A stretch of 64,000 nucleotides of DNA from Desulfosarcina ovata subsp. ovata (GCF_009689005.1 NZ_AP021879.1:2852001-2916000), one strand, 5' to 3'; positions 53,518 through 62,938 are shown, numbered from the stretch's first letter. Translations and numbers: made by a program. Notes: a model not told the origin generated them from the sequence alone.

Positions 53518-56500
53518 ATGAACCAGAAAATCGGCAAGGCCCTGGTTGTCGGCGCCGGCATCAGCGGTATCCGTGCGGCCATCGATCTGGCCCAGATGGG
53601 ATACGGCGTCACCCTGATCGACCGGGCCGCGCACATGGGCGGTATCCTGAGCCAGCTGGACCGCCAGTTCCCCTCCGACCGTTGCGGGATGTGCCGCATG
53701 CTGCCCATGACCGACCGGGACAGCGGCATCCAGACCTGCCTGCGCAAAGGCCTTTTTCACGAGCGCATCGACATCCTGCTGGGCACGACCCTGATCGCGG
53801 TGGACGGGGAACCGGGCAAATTCGACGTCATCCTGAAACAGGCGCCCGCCCCCGTCGATCCCGAGCGCTGCAATGGTTGTGGCCAATGTGCGGCGGTCTG
53901 CCCGGTGGCGGTCCCCGACGCCTTCAACGCCGGTCTCACCCAGCGCAAAGCCATCTACCTGCCCGTGCCCCACAACCTTCCCAACACCTACACCATCGAT
54001 ACCGATGCCTGCACCCGCTGCGGAGCCTGCGAGCCGGTCTGCCCCACCGAGGCAATCCGCCTGTCGGCCACGGGGCGCCGGGCATTTCGCATTCTGGTGG
54101 TGGACGACGAGGCAATCATCAGAAATTCCCTGGATGCCTGGCTGGGCGACGAAGAGGGCTACAATGTGACACTGGCGGCTTCGGGTGCCGAGGCCGTGGA
54201 AAAGCTCTCCGAGGGTCCCTTCCATCTCATGCTGGTGGACATCAAGATGCCGGGAATGAGCGGGGTCGAGGTGCTGGAGAAGGCCCGGGCGATCCAGCCG
54301 GACCTGCAGGTGCTGATGATGACCGCCTACGCCACTGTGGAAACCGCCGTGGAGGCCATGAAAATCGGCGCCATGGATTACCTGATCAAGCCTTTCGAAC
54401 CCGACGATCTGACCCCCAAGGTGACGGCCGTGTACGACGCCTTCGAAGCCACCACCCATTTGAAACACACCGTGGGCGCGGTGGTGCTGGCCACCGGGAC
54501 GGTCTGTTTCGATCCCTCCACAGGAAAGAATCCCATGGGCTACGGCGTCGTGCCCAATGTGGTCACCGGGCTGGAACTGGAGCGTATGCTCAGCGGCTGC
54601 GGGCCGGACGCCGGACAGCTGCTGCGCCCCTCGGATAAGCGTCCGGTGAAAAAGGCCGTGTGGATCCAGTGCGTGGGGTCCCGGGACCTGCAGTGCGGTG
54701 CCGACTTCTGCAGTACCATCTGCTGTATGTTCGCCCTCAAGGAGATGACCCTGGCCCGCCAGGCGGCAGACGCCGATTTTGAGGCCAGCATGATTTACAT
54801 GGACCTGCGCACCTTCGGCAAATCCTTCGACCGCTACGGTCAGGCGGTCATGTCCGCCGACGGCGTCCGCCTGATCCGCGGCCGGGTCCACTCCATCGCC
54901 CCCACTCCGGGCAGCGACGACGTGACCCTGCGCTGGAGCACGGCATCGGAAGCGGTCCATGAGGAGGCCTTCGACCTGGTGGTGCTTTCGGTGGGCCAGC
55001 GGCCGGCGGCGGGCGTGGCCGAAATGGCCGAGGCCCTGGGAATCGAGACTGACCCGTTTGGCTTCGTCAAAACGGCATCTTTTTCCGAAACCCGCACGGC
55101 CCGGCCAGGCATCCTTGCCGGCGGCACCCTCACCGGTCCCACCGACATTGCCGAGTCGGCCATTCGTGCATCGGCCGCGGCCCTTGGGGCGTCGCAAGCG
55201 ATCCATCGCGCCGGTGGCGGTCTGGCCGAAGAGAAAAGCGAACCCACGGCCTGCCGGGATGTTTCCGGACAGCCACCACGCATCCTGGTCCTGCTCTGCC
55301 GCTGCCAGAGCGGAGAACATACCGATGCGGCCGTAGACGCCCTGTCCGCGGATCTGGAAAAAGACCCGGCCGTGGTCCGGGTAAACACCATGGACCACAT
55401 CTGCACGGCCGATGGATGGAAGGCGCTAAGCGCCCTGGACACCGGCGACGTCAACCGGGTATTGCTCGGCGTCTGCCGGCCCTTCGCCTATGGCCGGCGC
55501 ATGCGCGAGCTTGCCGGCACCGTTTCGCTGGCCCCGGCACTGGTGGATGCGGCGATCATGGACGAGCACCTTCCCGCCGACGCACCGACCAACCGCGCGG
55601 CCCTTCTGGCCGGCATCGCCCGCTTGAAAAATTGCGCCCTGGAGGCACCGCCCAGCCAGGCAGCGGTGAATCACACCCTTGTGGTGGGTGGCGGCATCGC
55701 CGGCATGCACGCGGCACTGGCAGTTGCCGACCACGGGGTACCGGTAACCCTGGTGGAAACGAGCGACCGGTTGGGCGGCAACCTCACCTGGCTTCACGAA
55801 ACCATCGATGGCCTCGCGGTGCGGCCCTTTCTGGAGGAGACCGTCGGTCGCATCGACCGGCATCCGGGCATCCGGGTGATAACCGAAAGCCGAGTGGCCG
55901 GGGCATTCGGCCAGGCGGGCCATTTTCTGTCGACCATCGAAACCGCCGGCGGGCCCACCGAAACCCTGGAACACGGGGCGGTGATCCTGGCCACCGGCGG
56001 CGGCGAGGCGACCACCGATGCCTACGGCCACGGTACCAGCGACCGGGTGGTCACCCAGCGAGAACTGGAACAGCGCATTGGCGATGACACACTGGATGCC
56101 GGCAGCCTCAAGGCTGTGGTCATGATCCTGTGCGTGGGGTCCCGGGAAGACCCGCGCAACTACTGCAGCCGGGTGTGCTGCCCCACCGCCCTGAAGCAGG
56201 CCCTCTGGCTGAAGAAACGCAATCCCGAGCTTGCGGTCTACATCATCTACCGCGACATGATGACCTGCGGCACCACCGAGGCCTGGTTCACCGAAGCCCG
56301 GCGGCAGGGCATTCTCTTCTTCCAGTACCGGCCGGAAGCCAAGCCCGTGGTGACGGTCGGTGAAGGGGAAACGATCACCATTGGTCTGCACGACCCGATC
56401 CTCGACGCACCGGTGGCCATCACTGCCGACCTGCTGGTGCTGGCCACCGGCATCGCGTCCCGCCTGCCCATGGAACTGACCCTGGCCTATGGTCTGGCGC

Positions 56501-56922
56501 CGGATGAAAACGGTTTCTTTCAGGAAGCCGACTCCAAATGGCGGCCAGTGGAGGCCATGCAGGCCGGCGTTCTGGCCTGCGGCATCGCCCTCGCCCCCCG
56601 GTCCATTGCTGAATCCGTGGCCACGGCCGACGCCGCGGCCGGCCGAACCCTGGCCATGCTGAACAGCGTCCGCCTGCCGGCCGCACGCACCACGGCCGTG
56701 GTGCGCCACAGCCTCTGTACCTTGTGCCTGCGCTGCATCGACACCTGTCCCTACGGTGCGCGTTTTCTGAATGAAGACCGGCAGCAGGTACAGGTCAATC
56801 CGGCCCAGTGCCAGGGATGCGGCGACTGCGCCACGGTCTGTCTGAACAATGCCTCCATCGTGGAGGGATTTTCCCAGCGCAGCCTCTTCGGGGCCATCGA
56901 CGGGGCCATGGCGGCCATGTAA
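53518..56922 (+). CDS. Tandem HdrA with an embedded two-component receiver domain
   Basis: 1134 residues; start 53518 follows GGAAGGGAG. First HdrA unit: FAD motif ALVVGAGISGIRAAIDLA, then CNGCGQCAAVCP (~118) and CTRCGACEPVCP (~165). Residues ~190-315 are a complete receiver: VVDDEAIIRNSL, acceptor Asp241 in LVDIKMPGMSG, the Thr in MTAYATVE and Lys291 in LIKPFEP. HdrA then resumes (CVGSRDLQCG, CSTICCMFALK). A second HdrA unit starts near 590 (LLCRCQSG), FAD at ~717 (VVGGGIAGMHAALAV) and ends with two clusters (CTLCLRCIDTCP, CQGCGDCATVC). Phosphorylation could gate electron flow. I know of no described protein with this arrangement. Confidence 0.95.
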   Translation: MNQKIGKALVVGAGISGIRAAIDLAQMGYGVTLIDRAAHMGGILSQLDRQFPSDRCGMCRMLPMTDRDSGIQTCLRKGLFHERIDILLGTTLIAVDGEPGKFDVILKQAPAPVDPERCNGCGQCAAVCPVAVPDAFNAGLTQRKAIYLPVPHNLPNTYTIDTDACTRCGACEPVCPTEAIRLSATGRRAFRILVVDDEAIIRNSLDAWLGDEEGYNVTLAASGAEAVEKLSEGPFHLMLVDIKMPGMSGVEVLEKARAIQPDLQVLMMTAYATVETAVEAMKIGAMDYLIKPFEPDDLTPKVTAVYDAFEATTHLKHTVGAVVLATGTVCFDPSTGKNPMGYGVVPNVVTGLELERMLSGCGPDAGQLLRPSDKRPVKKAVWIQCVGSRDLQCGADFCSTICCMFALKEMTLARQAADADFEASMIYMDLRTFGKSFDRYGQAVMSADGVRLIRGRVHSIAPTPGSDDVTLRWSTASEAVHEEAFDLVVLSVGQRPAAGVAEMAEALGIETDPFGFVKTASFSETRTARPGILAGGTLTGPTDIAESAIRASAAALGASQAIHRAGGGLAEEKSEPTACRDVSGQPPRILVLLCRCQSGEHTDAAVDALSADLEKDPAVVRVNTMDHICTADGWKALSALDTGDVNRVLLGVCRPFAYGRRMRELAGTVSLAPALVDAAIMDEHLPADAPTNRAALLAGIARLKNCALEAPPSQAAVNHTLVVGGGIAGMHAALAVADHGVPVTLVETSDRLGGNLTWLHETIDGLAVRPFLEETVGRIDRHPGIRVITESRVAGAFGQAGHFLSTIETAGGPTETLEHGAVILATGGGEATTDAYGHGTSDRVVTQRELEQRIGDDTLDAGSLKAVVMILCVGSREDPRNYCSRVCCPTALKQALWLKKRNPELAVYIIYRDMMTCGTTEAWFTEARRQGILFFQYRPEAKPVVTVGEGETITIGLHDPILDAPVAITADLLVLATGIASRLPMELTLAYGLAPDENGFFQEADSKWRPVEAMQAGVLACGIALAPRSIAESVATADAAAGRTLAMLNSVRLPAARTTAVVRHSLCTLCLRCIDTCPYGARFLNEDRQQVQVNPAQCQGCGDCATVCLNNASIVEGFSQRSLFGAIDGAMAAM

Positions 56923-56926
56923 ACAG

Positions 56927-56954
56927 GTAGGGGCACGGCGCGCCGTGCCCCTAC
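56927..56954. repeat. 28-bp perfect palindrome between hdrA-like and hdrC genes
   Basis: GTAGGGGCACGGCG followed by its exact complement, four bases after the hdrA-like stop. An intercistronic REP-like element that may tune expression of hdrC. Confidence 0.75.
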
Positions 56955-56964
56955 GGAGGGAAAA

Positions 56965-57543
56965 ATGAACCAATCCAATGAACCGAACACCCATCCCCTG
57001 GCCGCCATCCAATCCATGGTCCGGGCCTGTATCCAGTGCGGCACCTGCACCGGGTCGTGTCCCAACGCCGACGAGATGGATCTGACCCCGCGGCACATGT
57101 GGCGGCGGGTCATCATGGGCCACCTGGATCGGATCATGACCAGTCGCACGTTTATCCTCTGTTCGGACTGTTACACCTGCACCCTGCGCTGCCCGCGCGG
57201 CCTGCCCCTGACCGACGCCATGGAGATGCTCAAGGGCATCGCTTTTGCCCGTCAGGAAAAAAAACATCGCCATCCACGGCATTTCTACGAACAATTCCTG
57301 GCCACCGTGCGCCGCCACGGTCGTATCCGTGAACTGGAATTCATGAGCCGCTATTTCACGACCGTCCGTAATCCGATGGTGCCCCTGCGTTTCGCGCCGA
57401 TGGGACTCAAGCTGATACAAAAAGGCAAAGTCGAACTGGGGTTCGGCCATGCCACGGACACGCCCCTGGCCCCCTTGTTCGACAAGGTGGCGGCCATGGA
57501 TCAGGCGGCCCCCGAATCCGCCGCCGAGGAGGATCAGGCATGA
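56965..57543 (+). CDS. hdrC: HdrC-like [4Fe-4S] subunit
   Basis: 192 residues. Two clusters: CIQCGTCTGSCPN and CSDCYTCTLRCP, the HdrC pattern; the rest is helical. It passes electrons between HdrA clusters and HdrB. Its stop overlaps the hdrB start (ATGA), so the two are translationally coupled. Confidence 0.9.
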   Translation: MNQSNEPNTHPLAAIQSMVRACIQCGTCTGSCPNADEMDLTPRHMWRRVIMGHLDRIMTSRTFILCSDCYTCTLRCPRGLPLTDAMEMLKGIAFARQEKKHRHPRHFYEQFLATVRRHGRIRELEFMSRYFTTVRNPMVPLRFAPMGLKLIQKGKVELGFGHATDTPLAPLFDKVAAMDQAAPESAAEEDQA

Positions 57544-58409
57544 ATTATTTTTACTACCCGGGATGCAGCCTCACCGGTTCGGCCCGCGAGTACGACCTGG
57601 CCACCCGTGCCGTACTGGCCGCTGCCGGAGCGACGTTGACTGAGATCGACGACTGGACCTGCTGCGGGGCCAGTGCAGCGGCGCCCATCAGCCATCTTCT
57701 CTCTCTTTCCTTGAGCGCCCGCAACCTGGCCCTGGCCGAAGGGATGGCAAGCGATGGCGACGTCCTGGTCCCCTGCAGTGCCTGTTATCTCAATCTGAAA
57801 AAAGCCCATACCGTGCTGAAAACCGATGCCGACGGCCGGGCCAGGATCAATGCGGCCCTGTCCGCCGTGAATCTGACCGCCCGTGGCCGGGGACGGGTGC
57901 GCCATCTGCTGGACGTACTCGCCACCGACCTTGGATCCGGCGGTCTTGCACCGCTGATGGCCCGCTCGCTCTCCGGCCTGAGCGTGGCCCCCTATTACGG
58001 CTGCCAGTGCCTGCGGCCGTTCGTGGAATTCGACAATCCGGAACGGCCCGTCAGCATGGCGCCGCTGATCGAAGCCACCGGTGCCGATGTCTTTGCCTGG
58101 GAGATGGGCGCCCGCTGCTGCGGCGCCGCGCTGGTCAACACCCAGCCGGAAGCGGGGTTGAAGCGCGTTGCGGCCATCCTGCGGGCCGCCAAGGGCGCCG
58201 ACCTGATCGTCACCGTCTGTCCCATGTGCCAGATCAACCTGGATGCCTGGCAGGCCAAGGCATCCCGCATTGCCGGTGAGGATCTGTCCATCAGCGTCCT
58301 CTACCTGCCCCAGCTGCTTGGGCTGGCCATGGGACTTTCTGCGGAAGCGCTGGGGCTGAATCTCAACCTGGTAATCCTGGAAGGGGTTCGTGAAAAGATA
58401 GAACGATGA
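57540..58409 (+). CDS. hdrB: HdrB-like CCG-domain subunit
   Basis: 289 residues, two CCG domains: Cys in YYPGCSLTG, WTCCGASAA, PCSACYLNL and then YYGCQCLRP, RCCGAALVN, CPMCQINLD. These bind the non-cubane [4Fe-4S] clusters at which disulfides are reduced in methanogen HdrB. The true acceptor in this organism is unknown. The TGA overlaps the first bases of a palindromic repeat. Confidence 0.9.
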   Translation: MNYFYYPGCSLTGSAREYDLATRAVLAAAGATLTEIDDWTCCGASAAAPISHLLSLSLSARNLALAEGMASDGDVLVPCSACYLNLKKAHTVLKTDADGRARINAALSAVNLTARGRGRVRHLLDVLATDLGSGGLAPLMARSLSGLSVAPYYGCQCLRPFVEFDNPERPVSMAPLIEATGADVFAWEMGARCCGAALVNTQPEAGLKRVAAILRAAKGADLIVTVCPMCQINLDAWQAKASRIAGEDLSISVLYLPQLLGLAMGLSAEALGLNLNLVILEGVREKIER

Positions 58410-58513
58410 ATGTCAAAATCTCAATCACAAATGCCAATTGATGGTATGCTATCGATGAGAAAAAAAACGACACAATCCTTCAATTGACATTTGGATGTTG
58501 CCATTTGACATTC
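58408..58513. repeat. AATGTCAAA-type palindromic repeat, copy 2
   Basis: About 106 bp, arms GAATGTCAAA and TTTGACATTC perfectly complementary over ten bases, related to 46858-46960. It starts inside the hdrB stop codon and ends just before the ribosome site of the sensor kinase gene. Confidence 0.8.
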
Positions 58514-58525
58514 CTGAAAGGTCCT

Positions 58526-60832
58526 ATGATCGAATTGATTCTCAGAATCCGCAACAGCCTGGCCGCCAAACTGATCCTCGCGGTGGGCGTCGTCCTGCTG
58601 ATCACCATCGCCACCTGGGCGTTTTTCAATATCCGCTACCAGAAGGAGAAAATGATGAAAAACATGGTGGCCGGCACGGATCGCCTCACCACCACCATCC
58701 GCCTGGGCACCCACTATGCCATGATGCTCAACTCCCGGGACGAAATCAACCAGATCATCAACAACATCGGCCGTCAGCCGGAAATCAAGAATATCCGCAT
58801 CTACAACAAGGCCGGCGAAATCAAGTACACCAACAATCCGAACGAGGTCGAGCAGACCACCAACATCAAGGCCGAGGCCTGCCACATCTGCCACCGCACC
58901 GACCCGCCGATGGCAGATGTCCCGCTGGAAGGACGCACGCGCATCTTCCCCTCTCCGGCCGGCTACCGCCTGCTGGGCATTATCAGCCCGATCCGCAACG
59001 AGCCGGGATGCAGCACCGGCGACTGCCATGTACACCCCGAGGACAAAAAGATCCTGGGCGCCCTGGACGTGGTCATCTCCCTGGAAAGCACCGACCGCGA
59101 ACTGCTCATGGAGGAACGGGGCATCATCGGCCTGGCCGGTTTTGTCTTTTTGATTACCTCGGCGATGATCTTCGTCTTTGTCCTGCGTTTCGTCAACCAG
59201 CCCATCCGCCGTCTCATCGACGGCACGCGCCGGATCGCCCGCGGCGATTACGCCAGCAAAGTACGCCTGCCCCAGGCCGATGAACTCGGTCAACTGGCCG
59301 TGGCCGTCAACCAGATGTCCGATGAAATTGCCTCCAGTCAGCGGGAGTTGAACAACCAGCGCGACGAATATCAGAACCTGTTTGAACGGGTCCCCTGCCT
59401 GATTACGGTCCAGGACCACAACTACCGACTGCTGCGCTACAACCATGAATTCTCCCAGCGGTTCTCACCCGAACCGGGTGACTTCTGCTACCATGCATAC
59501 AAGGGACGGAGCGAAAAATGCGTTGCCTGCCCGGTGGACAAAACCTTTGCCGACGGCCTTTCTCACCATACCGAGGAGAGCGGGGTGGACAAGGACGGCT
59601 CCACCAAACACTGGCTGGTACGCACCTCCCCCATCAAGGACGCCAGCGGCCTGATCGTTGCCGCCATGGAAATCTCCCTGGACATCACCCAACGCCGGCA
59701 ACTGGAAGTGGACCTGCAGAAGTCGGAGAAGAAGTACCATGCCATCTTCAGCAACATTCCCAACCCGGTTTTCGTACTCGATTTGGAAACACTCCGGATC
59801 GTGGACTGCAACCGCAGCGTCACCACCGTTTACGGTTTCAGTGTGGAAGAGATGGTCGGCCGTTCCTTCATGACCCTGTTTCATCCCGATGAGCGCGACC
59901 ACTACGCGTTCAAGGTGGTGACCTGTTCGATGATCAACCAGGCGCGCCATCTGAATCGGGAGGGCAAGGGGCTCTTTGTCAACATCCGCATCTCTCCCTC
60001 GGAGTATTCCGGGCAGAAAGTCCTCCTGGTCACCACCAGCGATATCACCAAACGCCTGGAAGCCGAACAGCAGCTCATTCAGGCCAGCAAGATGGCCACC
60101 CTGGGTGAAATGGCCACCGGTGTGGCCCACGAGTTGAACCAGCCCCTGTCGGTCATCAAAACCGTGAGCAGTTTCTGTATGCGCAAAATCAACGCCGCCG
60201 AGCCCATCGCCGAAGAGATCCTGTCGACCATGCTGGGCAAAGTGGACAACAACGTGGACCGGGCCACGCGGATCATCAACCACATGCGCCAGTTCGCCCG
60301 CAAATCGGACATGCAGATGGATCACATCCAGCTCAACGAGGTTTTGAAAAGCGCCTTTGAGATCTTCAGTCAGCAGCTCAAGGTACGCGGCATCCGAGTG
60401 GAGTGGGACGTCTGTGAAACGCTGCCCCGCATCCACGGTGATCCCAGCCGTCTGGAGCAGGTTTTCATCAACCTGCTGCTCAATGCCCGCGATGCCATCG
60501 AATCGCAGTGGAGCGACGCCCCGGCAACCGACGCCGACAACGCCAAAACCATCCAACTTTGGACCGGCATGGAGGATAGCCGGGTTACCTGCCGGGTCTG
60601 CGACACGGGAACCGGCATGCCCGAAACCATCGTCGAGAAAATCTTTGAACCTTTTTTCACCACCAAGGAGGTCGGCAAGGGAACCGGCTTGGGTCTTTCC
60701 ATCAGCTATGGTATTGTTAAGGAGTGCGGTGGTACCATCGAGGCCACCGCCAATGTTCCCCACGGCACCTGTTTTATCCTGCGCTTTCCGGTCGCCGGTG
60801 AAACGGCAGAAAAGAACGGTGGCAACACCTAA
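58526..60832 (+). CDS. Membrane sensor histidine kinase with c-type heme motif
   Basis: 768 residues. Two spans ([37 protein letters not shown] at ~200-220) bracket a periplasmic domain with a CxxCH heme-attachment motif CHICH (119-123) and a second CSTGDCH (162-168). Then HAMP, PAS1 with Cys321, Cys332 and Cys335 ([14 protein letters not shown]), PAS2 ([14 protein letters not shown]), HisKA (His535 in [12 protein letters not shown]) and HATPase ([17 protein letters not shown]). PAS1 shares the CY-x9-C spacing with the kinase at 42037. ATG at 58526 follows GAAAGG. Senses redox potential or a gas by inference. Confidence 0.9.
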   Translation: MIELILRIRNSLAAKLILAVGVVLLITIATWAFFNIRYQKEKMMKNMVAGTDRLTTTIRLGTHYAMMLNSRDEINQIINNIGRQPEIKNIRIYNKAGEIKYTNNPNEVEQTTNIKAEACHICHRTDPPMADVPLEGRTRIFPSPAGYRLLGIISPIRNEPGCSTGDCHVHPEDKKILGALDVVISLESTDRELLMEERGIIGLAGFVFLITSAMIFVFVLRFVNQPIRRLIDGTRRIARGDYASKVRLPQADELGQLAVAVNQMSDEIASSQRELNNQRDEYQNLFERVPCLITVQDHNYRLLRYNHEFSQRFSPEPGDFCYHAYKGRSEKCVACPVDKTFADGLSHHTEESGVDKDGSTKHWLVRTSPIKDASGLIVAAMEISLDITQRRQLEVDLQKSEKKYHAIFSNIPNPVFVLDLETLRIVDCNRSVTTVYGFSVEEMVGRSFMTLFHPDERDHYAFKVVTCSMINQARHLNREGKGLFVNIRISPSEYSGQKVLLVTTSDITKRLEAEQQLIQASKMATLGEMATGVAHELNQPLSVIKTVSSFCMRKINAAEPIAEEILSTMLGKVDNNVDRATRIINHMRQFARKSDMQMDHIQLNEVLKSAFEIFSQQLKVRGIRVEWDVCETLPRIHGDPSRLEQVFINLLLNARDAIESQWSDAPATDADNAKTIQLWTGMEDSRVTCRVCDTGTGMPETIVEKIFEPFFTTKEVGKGTGLGLSISYGIVKECGGTIEATANVPHGTCFILRFPVAGETAEKNGGNT

Positions 60833-60848
60833 GAGAAGAAATCAACCC

Positions 60849-62003
60849 ATGGATGAAACCGCACCCAAGACGATCCTGATTGTCGATGACGAACCCGACA
60901 TCCGCGACGTGCTGACCATTTCTCTAATGGATATGGGTTACCTCACCCTGGAGGCGGAAAACGCCATGCAGGCCTTCGAGGTCTTTATCGAATCCTCTCC
61001 GGAAATCGTGGTCACCGACATCAAGATGCCGGGAGGGGACGGCATCGAACTGCTCCGCAAAATCAAGCGCGAAAACCCGGAAACCGAGGTCATCATGATC
61101 ACCGGCCATGGAGACATGAACCTGGCCATCCGCAGTCTGAAATATGAAGCCACCGATTTCATCACCAAACCCATCAATGTGGACGTGCTCGATATCGCCC
61201 TGAACCGGGCGCTGGAAAAGATCTCCATGCGCCGGAAACTGCAGGCCTACACCCGCAGCCTTGAGCAGTTGGTTCGCGAAAAGACCGAGCTGCAGGACCA
61301 TCTGGCGTCCCTGGGCCTGATGATCGGATCCATATCGCACGGGATGAAAGGACTGCTCACCAGTCTGGAGGGGGGACTCTACCTGGTTTCGTCGGGTCTG
61401 CAGAAGGATAATATCGAGCGCGCCCGCGAGGGCTGCCAGGCTGCCGCCAATACGGCGGAACGCATCCGCAAGATGGTGCTGGACATCCTCTATTACGCCA
61501 AGGAACGGCAGCTGCAGTGCAAGCCGGTTCAGGTGGCGGCCTTCACCGAGGCGCTGGTGGCGATAGTCCGCCCGCGGGCCGACGGTTTCGGCATCAAGCT
61601 GATCTGTCATGTGGCGGCGGATGTTGACACCATGGACGTGGACGCCGATTACCTGCAGGCGGCGCTGGTCAACATCCTGGACAATGCCGTGGATGCCTGC
61701 CTCAAAACCACACCCGCCGAAGCCGCCAGGATCGACTTAAGCGTGCACGCCGACCGGGAAACTGTGGTCTTTACCATTGCCGACAACGGCATCGGCATGG
61801 ACCCGGAAACCCGCGAAAAACTGTTCACCCTGTTCTACTCTACCAAGGAGCGCAAGGGCACCGGCCTGGGATTGTTCATCGCCAACCGTATTGTCGGCCA
61901 GCACAACGGCAGCATAACGGTCAAAAGCATGCCCGGGAAAGGGGCCACGTTCACGGTGCGGATTCCCAGGACCATACCCGTTGATACCCAGGCGAAGGCT
62001 TGA
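60849..62003 (+). CDS. Receiver - histidine kinase hybrid
   Basis: 384 residues: receiver with Asp57 in VVTDIKMPGGDG, coiled coil (LQAYTRSLEQLVREKTEL), a dimerisation helix with His164 in ISHGMKGLLTSLEGG (not the usual HExxxP) and HATPase with NILDNAVDAC, DNGIGM and GTGLGLFI. The ATG at 60849 lies 16 bases after the sensor kinase. Probably a phosphorelay intermediate. The stop is one base before the 145-bp repeat copy 2. Confidence 0.9.
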   Translation: MDETAPKTILIVDDEPDIRDVLTISLMDMGYLTLEAENAMQAFEVFIESSPEIVVTDIKMPGGDGIELLRKIKRENPETEVIMITGHGDMNLAIRSLKYEATDFITKPINVDVLDIALNRALEKISMRRKLQAYTRSLEQLVREKTELQDHLASLGLMIGSISHGMKGLLTSLEGGLYLVSSGLQKDNIERAREGCQAAANTAERIRKMVLDILYYAKERQLQCKPVQVAAFTEALVAIVRPRADGFGIKLICHVAADVDTMDVDADYLQAALVNILDNAVDACLKTTPAEAARIDLSVHADRETVVFTIADNGIGMDPETREKLFTLFYSTKERKGTGLGLFIANRIVGQHNGSITVKSMPGKGATFTVRIPRTIPVDTQAKA

Positions 62004-62004
62004 A

Positions 62005-62149
62005 TAGTGCCCATCCAGAAATGACCAATTTGCCCGATATCTTTGTTCCCCGAAAAATTTTATCCTCGGAATATCAACCATATGCCTGTGGTAAAATTTT
62101 TCTGGCGCCTTGATCTCAACCCAATTTGCCTATTTCTGGATGGGCACTA
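62005..62149. repeat. 145-bp palindromic repeat element, copy 2
   Basis: Same length and inner structure as 11276-11420; terminal arms TAGTGCCCATCCAGAAAT and its exact complement. Immediately follows the kinase stop codon. Confidence 0.9.
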
Positions 62150-62167
62150 CCTAACCTGGCGATCTGA

Positions 62168-62938
62168 TTAGCTGCCAACGCAATATCGTTTGTTGTCTTC
62201 GTCAAAACTGATGAAACCTTGCCGAACTGACGCATGCAGTTGTTTGATGACCACGGACCGGTCCAACTTTAACTCACGGGTGATTTCCTCAATTGAATGA
62301 TCTTGTTTTCTTAAAGATGCGATCAACTGGCCGGTTGTCACTTTTTCCGCGATCATTTCATTGAACAGTTTGGAGAATTCATCACTATTGAAATATTCAT
62401 CATACTCTTTTTCCGTCTTAAAACGGACCCGGATTTTCTCCCTTTCAACCAGCTTCAGGTAGGGGACCAGGCTGGAGGCCACGTCGAGTCTCGATTTCAG
62501 TTCATCGTCGGTCAAGCCTTCGGCTTTGCCGATGGGCCCCATTTTGATCAATTTTTGCGAAAAGTCGTTCATGACTTCGGCAAAACGAATACCTTCGGAG
62601 GCGGATACCCATTCAAGCCGCAAACGCTCGGGGTTGATGCCGATGTGGGCCAGCAGTTTTTTGTAAATATACTTCTTGGTCAATGCGTCATAGTTGCCTT
62701 CGGTCGAATAGTGGCACTCGCCCGGCCAGCAGCCGCCGATGAACACCCCATCCATGCCGTTCAAAAACGACCTGAAAATGAACAGTGGATCAACCCTGCC
62801 CGAGCACATCAAGCGGACCACCTTCATATAAGGCGGGTACTGGAACCTCGAAATCCCGCACAGATCCGCTCCGGCATAGCAACACCAATTACACAAAAAC
62901 CCCAAAATTTTCGGCCTGAACTCGTACCCCGTTTTCAT
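62168..62938 (-). CDS. mvhD: MvhD fused to a C-terminal helix-turn-helix extension
   Basis: 256 residues. Residues 1-140 are MvhD ([2Fe-2S]; FLCNWCCYAGADLCG, MCSGRVD, GGCWPGECHYS). A ~110-residue extension ends in a winged-helix-like segment (HSIEEITRELKLDRSVVIKQL). The ATG at 62938 follows AAAGGAG. It lies 57 bases downstream of a formate dehydrogenase gene, so it probably bridges Fdh to an Hdr complex; the extension could bind DNA or a partner. Confidence 0.85.
   Translation of the reverse strand: MKTGYEFRPKILGFLCNWCCYAGADLCGISRFQYPPYMKVVRLMCSGRVDPLFIFRSFLNGMDGVFIGGCWPGECHYSTEGNYDALTKKYIYKKLLAHIGINPERLRLEWVSASEGIRFAEVMNDFSQKLIKMGPIGKAEGLTDDELKSRLDVASSLVPYLKLVEREKIRVRFKTEKEYDEYFNSDEFSKLFNEMIAEKVTTGQLIASLRKQDHSIEEITRELKLDRSVVIKQLHASVRQGFISFDEDNKRYCVGS

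Noticed and set aside
53383..57450. Two 670-codon minus-strand frames (53383-55398, 55426-57450)
   Set aside because: Antisense to the HdrA-receiver gene and hdrC; His/Gly/Gln-rich composition typical of shadows.
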